NCBI GenBank assembly: GCA_020722245.1
Contig: DYLE01000044.1
Location: 1-14,115 of the forward strand
Source: Desulfonema limicola
GTDB lineage: Bacteria > Desulfobacterota > Desulfobacteria > Desulfobacterales > Desulfosalsimonadaceae
Direction: 5' to 3'
DNA: 14,115 nt
Shown here: positions 7,505 through 13,514 of the stretch, piece by piece
How positions within the stretch are numbered: the first letter of the stretch is position 1
How the letters are laid out: each line of letters starts with the position of its first letter
The notes under the pieces: model-generated
Told to the model about the DNA's origin: nothing
The model's input: the letters and a program-made list of their open reading frames with translations, nothing else
The model's database searches: none
Program-made: the position numbers and the translations under genes

Positions 7505-7511
7505 AAGTCAA
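7483..7511 (-). promoter_or_regulatory. Promoter of the acyl-CoA dehydrogenase-TetR operon
   Basis: On the minus strand TTGACT (7511-7506) and TAAATT (7488-7483) are spaced by 17 bases, about 60 bases before the ATG at 7422. A second -10-like TATACT occurs at 7453-7448 but has only a poor -35. Confidence 0.55.
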
Positions 7512-7588
7512 GAAAAAAATATTTTTGTGTCGGCTGCTTTATTTTTTTAAGAAGCTTATGGTTTCCCGTTTGAAAAATGGAAAATTGA

Positions 7589-7656
7589 ACTACAGAGATC
7601 ACAAAGGACACGAAGAAAAATTTTTCCTTTTTTTTTCTCTGTTCGCTCTGTGGTAA
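7589..7656. repeat. Intergenic CACAGAG-type inverted repeat
   Basis: The left arm CTACAGAGATCACAAAG (7590-7606) and the reverse complement of the right arm, CCACAGAGCGAACAGAG, agree in most positions. Between them lie AAAAATTTTT and long A/T runs. Similar CCACAGAG-rich palindromes are dispersed in many environmental bacterial genomes. It sits in the gap between divergent genes and contains no coding frame that I believe. Confidence 0.5.
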
Positions 7657-7707
7657 AAATATTTTAAAAGAACCGATATGCAGGATAAACGGTCTTAAAG
7701 GATCGGG

Positions 7708-7736
7708 TTGACAATTATGAAAAAATGAGACAGATT
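7708..7736 (+). promoter_or_regulatory. Candidate promoter of the Fe-S scaffold gene
   Basis: A perfect TTGACA (7708-7713) is followed after 17 bases by CAGATT (7731-7736), a poor -10 box. It lies 66 bases before the ATG at 7803. Confidence rests on the -35 box and its position only. Confidence 0.4.
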
Positions 7737-7802
7737 GCCATCGGGTAATGACGGGACTGAACCCAAAGAAGGTTTCTATGGCGTAGCAAGGAGTGGACAC
7801 GG

Positions 7803-8237
7803 ATGGACGAAGGATTTGATCAGTTTGTTCAACAGCTTCAGGATCAGGTGTATGAAGAGACCCGGGCGGAGTTTGGGGAGATTGTATACAACCGCTGGCG
7901 GGAACCCAAATATATGGGGAGAATGGATCTGGCTGATGCACACGCCCGCATGACCGGAAGCTGCGGCGATACCATGGAGATGTTTTTGAGGTTCAAGGAC
8001 GGTCGGGTTGAAGCGGCGTCATTTCTTGCGGACGGATGCGGGCCGAGCGTGGTCTGCGGCTCCTATGCCGCGGAGCTCTCCCTGGGCAAGCGATTAGAAG
8101 AGCTTTTGGAAATCCGCGGCGATGTGATTTTAAACATCCTGGGCGGGCTTCCCGAGGAGTATGAACATTGCGCTTTTCTGGCCGCTCAGACCCTGCAGCA
8201 GGCGGTTTGCGAATACAGGGACCGGCAGAAGAAATGA
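7803..8237 (+). CDS. NifU/IscU-like iron-sulfur cluster scaffold protein
   Basis: A 144-residue single-domain scaffold of the IscU/NifU N-terminal family. The three ligand cysteines are in family context: Cys54 with Asp56 in TGSCGDTM, Cys79 in ADGCGPSVVCG, and Cys123 in EHCAFLAAQTL. An additional Cys85 follows in the second motif. The stretch EPKYMGRMDLADAHA corresponds to the conserved N-P-R-N-x-G region. Such proteins assemble [2Fe-2S] or [4Fe-4S] clusters with sulfur from a cysteine desulfurase; no desulfurase, HscA/HscB or Nfu gene is in the window. AAGGAG nine bases before the ATG supports this start. The next gene, phosphoglycerate mutase, begins 46 bases after the stop, so they may share a transcript. 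Confidence 0.88.
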   Translation: MDEGFDQFVQQLQDQVYEETRAEFGEIVYNRWREPKYMGRMDLADAHARMTGSCGDTMEMFLRFKDGRVEAASFLADGCGPSVVCGSYAAELSLGKRLEELLEIRGDVILNILGGLPEEYEHCAFLAAQTLQQAVCEYRDRQKK

Positions 8238-8283
8238 CCAGCGGCGTCATACAATGGATCGATGCGTTGATCAGGAGACGGAC

Positions 8284-9030
8284 ATGCACCGGTTAGTCCT
8301 GTTGCGGCACGGGGAAAGCGTATGGAACCGGGAGAACCGGTTCACCGGGTGGACGGATGTGGATCTGACGGAGCAGGGGAGGACCGAGGCCCGGTCTGCG
8401 GGGGGGCGCCTGAAGGAAGCCGGGTTTTCCTTTGATGCGGCGTTTACTTCCGTGCTCAAGCGGGCCATCCGCACCCTCTGGATTGTGTTGGACGAGATGG
8501 ACCTGATGTGGGTGCCGGTCTTTTATTCCTGGCGGCTCAATGAGCGGATGTACGGAGCGCTTCAGGGTTTAAACAAGGCGGAAACCGCAAAAAAATACGG
8601 GGAGGAGCAGGTTCATTTGTGGCGGCGAAGCTACGATGTCCGGCCTGACCCGCTGGAGCCCGCAGACCCCCGCTACCCCGGAAACGACCCCCGGTATGCG
8701 GACCTGAAGCCGGGTGATCTGCCGACCACCGAATCCCTGAAGGACACCATTGAGCGGTTTCTGCCCTACTGGCACGACACCATTGCGCCGGCTGTTCGAT
8801 CCGGCCGACGCGTCATCATCTCCGCCCACGGCAACAGCCTCAGGGGGCTGGTCAAATACCTGGATCACATCCCGGACCAGGAGATCGCGGGCCTCAATAT
8901 ACCCACCGGCATTCCCCTTATCTATGAGCTGGATGATAACTTAAATTCTCTAAACCATTATTACCTTGCGGATGCCGAGGAGCTTCATCGGGCCACCGCG
9001 GCCGTGGAGAGGCAGGGAAAGCCTAAGTAG
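8284..9030 (+). CDS. gpmA: 2,3-bisphosphoglycerate-dependent phosphoglycerate mutase
   Basis: The product (248 aa) has the full set of dPGM features and the usual length of about 250. LLRHGESVWNRENRFTGW carries the phosphorylated His9 with Arg8; the family motif NERMYGALQGLNK supplies Glu87 and Arg88; the second catalytic His182 is in SAHGNSLRGLVKY. It interconverts 3- and 2-phosphoglycerate, one step before enolase makes PEP. The ATG at 8284 has AGGAG six bases upstream; the upstream frame from 8161 overlaps the scaffold gene and adds residues that do not belong to the family. Its place just ahead of a PEP mutase operon could help feed PEP to phosphonate synthesis, but it may equally be the housekeeping glycolytic enzyme. 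Confidence 0.95.
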   Translation: MHRLVLLRHGESVWNRENRFTGWTDVDLTEQGRTEARSAGGRLKEAGFSFDAAFTSVLKRAIRTLWIVLDEMDLMWVPVFYSWRLNERMYGALQGLNKAETAKKYGEEQVHLWRRSYDVRPDPLEPADPRYPGNDPRYADLKPGDLPTTESLKDTIERFLPYWHDTIAPAVRSGRRVIISAHGNSLRGLVKYLDHIPDQEIAGLNIPTGIPLIYELDDNLNSLNHYYLADAEELHRATAAVERQGKPK

Positions 9031-9053
9031 ATGTCTTGTTTTCTCATAACGCC

Positions 9054-9082
9054 TTGACATTAAACCCGGATTTTGCGATACA
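9054..9082 (+). promoter_or_regulatory. Candidate promoter of the phosphonate operon
   Basis: A perfect TTGACA (9054-9059) is followed after 17 bases by GATACA (9077-9082), three of six matches to the -10 consensus. It begins 24 bases after the phosphoglycerate mutase stop and 101 bases before the EamA start. A new transcript may begin here. Confidence 0.45.
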
Positions 9083-9103
9083 TGAAAATCAAAACGGATG
9101 GAA

Positions 9104-9130
9104 ATCCCCTTGAGACCCCTCAAAGGGGAT
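9104..9130 (+). promoter_or_regulatory. Strong leader hairpin before the phosphonate operon
   Basis: ATCCCCTTGAG (9104-9114) pairs with CTCAAAGGGGAT (9119-9130): 11 base pairs, one bulged A, and an ACCC loop. The loop-side CCCCT (9116-9120) can instead pair with AGGGG (9124-9128), giving a competing shorter stem. No T-tract follows, so it is not a classical terminator. It ends 24 bases before the EamA ATG, where it could affect translation or mRNA stability. Confidence 0.5.
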
Positions 9131-9154
9131 GAAAAGGATAGGATACTGGTGTAG

Positions 9155-10030
9155 ATGATCACAAAGGTCAGCTTTATTCTGGTGATCCTGTCGGGAATCA
9201 TCCATCCGTTATGGAACATGCTTTTAAAAAGAAGCGATGACAAGGTGATCTTCTATGTAAACATTCACCTGATTTTTACCGTGTTATTCAGTTTTGTTTT
9301 GATTTTTTATCCCTTGCATACAGTGGACCCGTGGGGATGGTTTTTTATCGTTGTTTCCGCGTTTGCGCATTTTTTTTATCAGGTTTTTTTATGCCGGACC
9401 TATGAGCTGGCGGATATGTCCTTAACCTACCCGATCGTCAGATCCTCGCCGATATTTCTTCTTTTGATGGGCCTTGTTTTTTTAAGGGAAATCCCCTCAT
9501 GGGCGGCGGTGGCCGGTGTGCTGGTGGTGGTCCTGGGGGTGCTGATCATTCATCAGAAGGACTTGACCCTCTCTTCTTTTCATAAGATGATTCGCAGCAT
9601 TGATCGCAGGGTGATGGCCCTTGCGGTTCTGACGGCCTTTGCCTCGGCCTGTTACGCGGTGGTGGATAAAAAAGGGGTGCTGATGCTGCAGCCGTTCCTG
9701 TTTTTTTATCTGATGTTCGCCCTTTCCGGTTTTTTGTTTTTGATCTATCTTTTATTTTTAAAAGAGCGGCGCAACAGGTATTTTGAGCTGCTGGCCCGGG
9801 ATAAATACTGGATTGTTCTGGCGGCCCTGCTTGAGTTTTCTTCATATATCCTGATTTTGTATGCCTTTCGCATCTCCAAGGTCGCCTATATCGTTTCACT
9901 GCGGCAGATCAGCGTCGTGTTCGGCGTATTGTATGGGATCTGGTTTCTTCACGAGAGCTACGGCCGGGTCCGGTTTGTGGGGTCGAGCATTATTTTTTGT
10001 GGCGTTTTTTTAATAACCGCGTTTGGTTGA
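9155..10030 (+). CDS. EamA/DMT-family transporter
   Basis: This 291-residue protein has ten hydrophobic segments in two halves of five, the EamA (drug/metabolite transporter) plan. Examples are SFILVILSGIIHPLWNMLL (1), LTYPIVRSSPIFLLLMGLVF (4), WAAVAGVLVVVLGVLII (5) and VRFVGSSIIFCGVFLITAFG (10). The conserved TYPIVRSSPI and VSLRQISVVFGVL segments sit at the matching places in each half. It lies in the inner membrane. The PEP mutase gene starts only 10 bases after its stop, so it belongs to the phosphonate operon; it may move a phosphonate, a precursor or a lipid-linked intermediate, which is inference from position. No strong ribosome binding site precedes the ATG, and the leader hairpin lies just upstream. 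Confidence 0.88.
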   Translation: MITKVSFILVILSGIIHPLWNMLLKRSDDKVIFYVNIHLIFTVLFSFVLIFYPLHTVDPWGWFFIVVSAFAHFFYQVFLCRTYELADMSLTYPIVRSSPIFLLLMGLVFLREIPSWAAVAGVLVVVLGVLIIHQKDLTLSSFHKMIRSIDRRVMALAVLTAFASACYAVVDKKGVLMLQPFLFFYLMFALSGFLFLIYLLFLKERRNRYFELLARDKYWIVLAALLEFSSYILILYAFRISKVAYIVSLRQISVVFGVLYGIWFLHESYGRVRFVGSSIIFCGVFLITAFG

Positions 10031-10040
10031 TAGAGGGTGA

Positions 10041-11651
10041 ATGAATAAGTATAGCCTTAAAGAACAGATAGAGCGGGGCGATCTGGTCCGGATCGTGGGC
10101 GCCCATAACGGGCTGACGGCCCGGCTGGTGGAGGAGGCCGGGTTTGAAGGGGTGTGGGCCTCGGGGTTTGAGATTTCCACCTCCCATGCGGTTCCTGACG
10201 CGAATATCCTGACCATGAGCGATTTTTTAGACGCTGCATCCGAGATGGCCCACACGGTTTCCATACCGGTGATCGCTGATTGCGATACCGGGTTTGGAAA
10301 CTCGAACAACGTCATGCACATGGTGAGGCGGTATGAAGCCGCAGGCGTCGCCGCCGTGTGCATTGAAGATAAGAAATTTCCCAAGGTCAACAGCTTTATC
10401 GCAGGAAGGCAGGACCTGGCGGCGATCGGGGAGTTCGTGGGCAAGCTGATGGCGGCGAACAATGCGAAAAAGACGGAGAAGTTCCTGATTTTCGCCCGGG
10501 TGGAGGCGCTCATCGCGGGCTGGGGCCTTGAGGAGGCGTTGAAACGCGCCCATGCCTATATCGACGCCGGAGCGGACGGCATTTTTATTCATTCCAAATC
10601 TCAAGAGCCGGATGAGATCATCGACTTCTGTAAGTCATGGAACAAGAGATCCCCGCTTTTGATCTGCCCCACGACCTATCATATCCCCGAATCGGAAATG
10701 AGGTCCCTGGGGATCCATATCGTCATCTATGCGAATCAATCCATTCGGGCGGCGATTCGAAGCATGCAGTCGGTTCTTCGCCATATTCGAAGACATGGAA
10801 ACCTCCGCCTGGAGGATAAGATCGTTCCCATGGAAGAGGCCTTCAGGCTTCAGGGGATGTACATGATGAAGCATGACGAACGAAAATACTTAAAGACCGA
10901 AATGGGCAGCATCAGGGCGCTTATCCCCGCAGCCGGTTATAAGGTGGATGATTCCTTAAAACCCCTGGTGGAGGACCGGCCGGTGGGCATGCTTGACATC
11001 AACGGAAAATCGGTGCTGCAGCGCAACATCGAGGCGCTCAATATCGCGGGGATTCAGGATATCAGCGTGGTGGCGGGGTATCAGGCCGACCGGGTGATTC
11101 TGGAAGGGGTCAAGATCGCGCGGAACCGGGAGTTTGAAACCACAGGCATCATGCATTCCGTGATGCAGGGGGTCGACGCCGTCGCCGACAAGAACCTGAT
11201 TATCTATTCCGATATTCTTGTGGACAGCTACCTTCTTGAAAAGCTGCTTAAAAAGGAGGGAGACATTGTTCTGGTGGGGGATCGAAGCTACCACAAGATC
11301 AACTACCGCAACAAGGAACTGGAGCTCATTGTCATCGATAACCCCTTGCCCGACAGCCGGCGCAGCATTGATACGAACCGGAAGAACATCGTAAAAAAGA
11401 TCGGCAAGAAGATACCCGAGGAGGAGGGAAGCTGCGAATTTGTGGGGATCGCCATGCTTTCCAGAAAAGGGATGCAGCTTCTTATGGATGAATATCGCAT
11501 TTTTGGTCCGGCACGGACCCTGTCGTTTGCCGATTTTATTCAACACCTGGTGGATAAAAACCATGAGGTGCGGATGTATGAGGTGGCCGGAGGTTGGATG
11601 GAAATCCATACCTTTGAGGATTACAAAAACGCCTGCGCCCTTTTTTCATAA
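10041..11651 (+). CDS. PEP mutase fused to a nucleotidyltransferase-like domain
   Basis: Two domains in 536 residues. Residues 1-285 are phosphoenolpyruvate mutase of the isocitrate lyase superfamily: WASGFEISTSHAVPDAN, Asp80 and Asp82 in IADCDTGFGN (Mg binding), the signature lid EDKKFPKVNS (Glu109 to Ser118), and Arg153 in FARVEALIAG. It rearranges PEP to phosphonopyruvate, forming the C-P bond. Residues 291-536 follow the nucleotidyltransferase fold seen fused to PEP mutase elsewhere (ALIPAAG, DRPVGMLDINGKSVL, ISVVAGYQADRVI, TTGIMHS, YSDILVDS, GGWMEIHTFEDY). However, the GxGxRL loop after AAG is replaced by YKVDDSL, and the usual Lys of the PK motif is Val315. Nucleotide transfer, perhaps CTP to 2-aminoethylphosphonate, is therefore uncertain. 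GAGGGTG precedes the ATG. The decarboxylase gene follows after 6 bases. The mutase call is firm. Confidence 0.93.
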   Translation: MNKYSLKEQIERGDLVRIVGAHNGLTARLVEEAGFEGVWASGFEISTSHAVPDANILTMSDFLDAASEMAHTVSIPVIADCDTGFGNSNNVMHMVRRYEAAGVAAVCIEDKKFPKVNSFIAGRQDLAAIGEFVGKLMAANNAKKTEKFLIFARVEALIAGWGLEEALKRAHAYIDAGADGIFIHSKSQEPDEIIDFCKSWNKRSPLLICPTTYHIPESEMRSLGIHIVIYANQSIRAAIRSMQSVLRHIRRHGNLRLEDKIVPMEEAFRLQGMYMMKHDERKYLKTEMGSIRALIPAAGYKVDDSLKPLVEDRPVGMLDINGKSVLQRNIEALNIAGIQDISVVAGYQADRVILEGVKIARNREFETTGIMHSVMQGVDAVADKNLIIYSDILVDSYLLEKLLKKEGDIVLVGDRSYHKINYRNKELELIVIDNPLPDSRRSIDTNRKNIVKKIGKKIPEEEGSCEFVGIAMLSRKGMQLLMDEYRIFGPARTLSFADFIQHLVDKNHEVRMYEVAGGWMEIHTFEDYKNACALFS

Positions 11652-11657
11652 AGGACC

Positions 11658-12788
11658 ATGGAAGCCGAGCTTTTAATCCAAGAGTTTAAGAGGCACGGAA
11701 TCGGTCCCTATATTGAAGTCCCGTGTTCCCTTCTCGCGCCCTTGATATCAGGACTTTTAAACGATCCTTCCTGCGAGGTAGTCAATCCGGTCAATGAGGC
11801 GGTCGCCATGGGGATCGCCGCCGGCGCTTATATGGCCACCCGGCGCATTCCCATGGTGCTTGTTCAGAACTCGGGTTTTTGCAATACCCTAAACTGCCTC
11901 ACCTCCTTAAACCAGATCTATCACATACCGGCTGTCTATCTGATATCCTGGCGGGGAGAGCCTGGGACCAAGGATGCGCCCGAGCACGAGGTCATGGGGA
12001 GCAGGCTGGAGCGGATACTCGAGGTCTTTGATGTTTATTATCGGATTTTAACTGAGTCCGGGTATAAGGATGAAATCGCAGCGGTTATCAATCTTGCAAA
12101 AGACAGGCGTTCCCCGGCGGCCCTGCTGCTGCCAAAAGGGCTGCTTAGCAGCGCACCGGCCGTTTCACCGGACTCCCCTTTCGCCCTGACCAAGGGGATG
12201 GCCGTTGACATCATCTTAAACGCCTGCGGCCGCAAGGCCTGCCTGGTCACCACAAACGGTCTTATCAGCCGGGAGGTGTTCAATCGCCTTTCCGAAAAGC
12301 ATCTGGAGGAAGAACATGCGCCGTTTTACATGCTCGGCTCCATGGGGCATGCCCTTTCCGTCGCCCTGGGGATCGGAAAAGGGCTTGAGGATAACCGAAG
12401 GGTTGTGGTGATTGACGGTGACGGCGGCTGTCTGATGCATCTGGGGTCCATGGCCTCTGCGGCCGGCGCCGGAGGCTCAAAATTGATTCATGTGGTTTTG
12501 GACAACGGCTGCTACGCCTCCACCGGCGGTCAGCCGACCGTCTCCTGCGGGGTGGATTTCTGCAAGGTGGCGCTGGGCTGCGGCTATAAAAGCAGTCAAA
12601 GGATAGACAGCGCGAACGCGTTAAGGGAGGCGTTTCCCGTTGTATTGAAACAACCGGGGCCCGTTCTGGTCCATGTGCTGATCAACCGGGTTGAAGGTAA
12701 GGGACGCTGCAGGATATCGGACCAGTATTCATGCAGTCAGATTCGAGACCGGTTTATGAAACAGCTTCAGAACCATTCAGGGTGGTAA
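11658..12788 (+). CDS. Phosphonopyruvate decarboxylase
   Basis: A 376-residue thiamine diphosphate enzyme, the normal length for single-chain phosphonopyruvate decarboxylases (AepY/Fom2 type). The N-terminal pyrimidine-binding part has EVPCSLLAPL and Glu47 in NPVNEAVAMGIAAGAYMA, the glutamate that activates the cofactor. The C-terminal part has the ThDP/Mg motif from Gly254-Asp-Gly to Asn283 (26 residues between GDG and N), followed by GCYASTGGQPT. It decarboxylates phosphonopyruvate to phosphonoacetaldehyde and so pulls the unfavourable PEP mutase equilibrium. AAGGA just before the ATG supports the start, and the 6-base gap after the PEP mutase stop shows cotranscription. A sulfopyruvate decarboxylase is a related alternative, but the PEP mutase partner argues strongly for the phosphonate substrate. 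No 2-AEP aminotransferase gene is seen in the window. Confidence 0.93.
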   Translation: MEAELLIQEFKRHGIGPYIEVPCSLLAPLISGLLNDPSCEVVNPVNEAVAMGIAAGAYMATRRIPMVLVQNSGFCNTLNCLTSLNQIYHIPAVYLISWRGEPGTKDAPEHEVMGSRLERILEVFDVYYRILTESGYKDEIAAVINLAKDRRSPAALLLPKGLLSSAPAVSPDSPFALTKGMAVDIILNACGRKACLVTTNGLISREVFNRLSEKHLEEEHAPFYMLGSMGHALSVALGIGKGLEDNRRVVVIDGDGGCLMHLGSMASAAGAGGSKLIHVVLDNGCYASTGGQPTVSCGVDFCKVALGCGYKSSQRIDSANALREAFPVVLKQPGPVLVHVLINRVEGKGRCRISDQYSCSQIRDRFMKQLQNHSGW

Positions 12789-12844
12789 ACGGGAATAACC
12801 CCCTTTTTGTTTTTTCCTTCTTATGCGAAAGAAAGGAGTCCTTC

Positions 12845-13483
12845 GTGAGCGGATTGTCAGGCAAACCGGAAATCGTCCGGCGGATTCCGGCTCAGATTGA
12901 CCCGGTCCTGCTTGAGCAGGATCTTCTGCGGCTGCGGGACAAGGCCCTGGCTGGAGGGGCTGATGATGCGGCCGTCATCGGAAAACAGGATATCCTGTTT
13001 GACGCCCGGGTCCTTGAACGGGTGGAGGCGGATAACCGCTTTCCTTCTATTCACTGGCCGCTCAGATACGAGAAGGATGATTTGAAGGGGGCGATCCTGC
13101 TCTATGACCGGGCGATATTTTTCAGCCTGAACCCCCTTCCCGGTATGCCGGATTACGGCGGCGGGCCGATACCGGACGATGCCCACCGCAGGCTTTATTT
13201 AAAGACCTACGAGATTGTCACCCTTATTGAATCCGCCGCCTTCTACATGGGGTACCATCTTTCCATGGGTCTGGCCTCGGGGAACTGCCGCAGCGTGTTT
13301 TGCGCAGACGAGAAGCGCTGCTGGGCCATGCTCAAGGGAAAGGTCTGCATTCATCCGAACATCGGCAGGCCGTCCATGGAAGCGGCGGGCATTGATGCGC
13401 GGTCCATGGGAAAGCGATTGAACTGGCCGGTCTCGAAGGACCTTTCCTCGCCGCTGCTGGGAGGGCTGGTGATGATTGTCTGA
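12845..13483 (+). CDS. DUF2284-like protein lacking the N-terminal Cys cluster
   Basis: A 212-residue protein of the DUF2284 (predicted metal-binding) type. The C-terminal cysteine cluster is present: Cys148, Cys153, Cys159 and Cys168 in SGNCRSVFC...RCWAMLKGKVC, followed by the family-like HPNIGRPSMEAAGIDARSM. The N-terminal CxxxxC...CxxCPPY cluster of the family is missing; that region reads FPSIHWPLRYEKDD. GTG at 12845 has AAAGGAG six bases upstream and is preferred; the open frame back to ATG 12731 overlaps the decarboxylase gene and has no family similarity. It lies 56 bases after the decarboxylase and 31 bases before a full-cluster paralog, so it is likely in the same operon. Function unknown; the Cys pattern suggests an Fe-S cluster or zinc site. 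Confidence 0.75.
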   Translation: MSGLSGKPEIVRRIPAQIDPVLLEQDLLRLRDKALAGGADDAAVIGKQDILFDARVLERVEADNRFPSIHWPLRYEKDDLKGAILLYDRAIFFSLNPLPGMPDYGGGPIPDDAHRRLYLKTYEIVTLIESAAFYMGYHLSMGLASGNCRSVFCADEKRCWAMLKGKVCIHPNIGRPSMEAAGIDARSMGKRLNWPVSKDLSSPLLGGLVMIV

Positions 13484-13514
13484 TTCGACGCCTGGGTTTC
13501 AAAGGAGGACGAGA

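Noticed and set aside
7773..7800. Possible sigma-54 promoter (TGGCGT...) before the scaffold gene
   Set aside because: The downstream GC element does not fit at the required spacing and the region overlaps the ribosome binding site.
7486..7941. Minus-strand open frame of 151 codons across the acyl-CoA dehydrogenase upstream region
   Set aside because: It runs through the promoter, A/T tracts and the start of the Fe-S scaffold gene, with low-complexity Phe/Lys-rich sequence and no homology that I recognise.
8161..8283. N-terminal extension of phosphoglycerate mutase to ATG 8161
   Set aside because: The added residues overlap the scaffold gene and do not fit the family; ATG 8284 has a proper ribosome binding site and gives the standard length.
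12790..12827. Possible terminator after the decarboxylase gene (GGGAATAACCC followed by T-rich DNA)
   Set aside because: The stem is only 3 bp and the T runs are interrupted; the downstream gene is close and same-strand, so termination is not supported.
12731..12844. N-terminal extension of the first DUF2284 gene to ATG 12731
   Set aside because: It would overlap the decarboxylase by 58 bases, adds unrelated residues, and the GTG at 12845 has AAAGGAG at the right distance.
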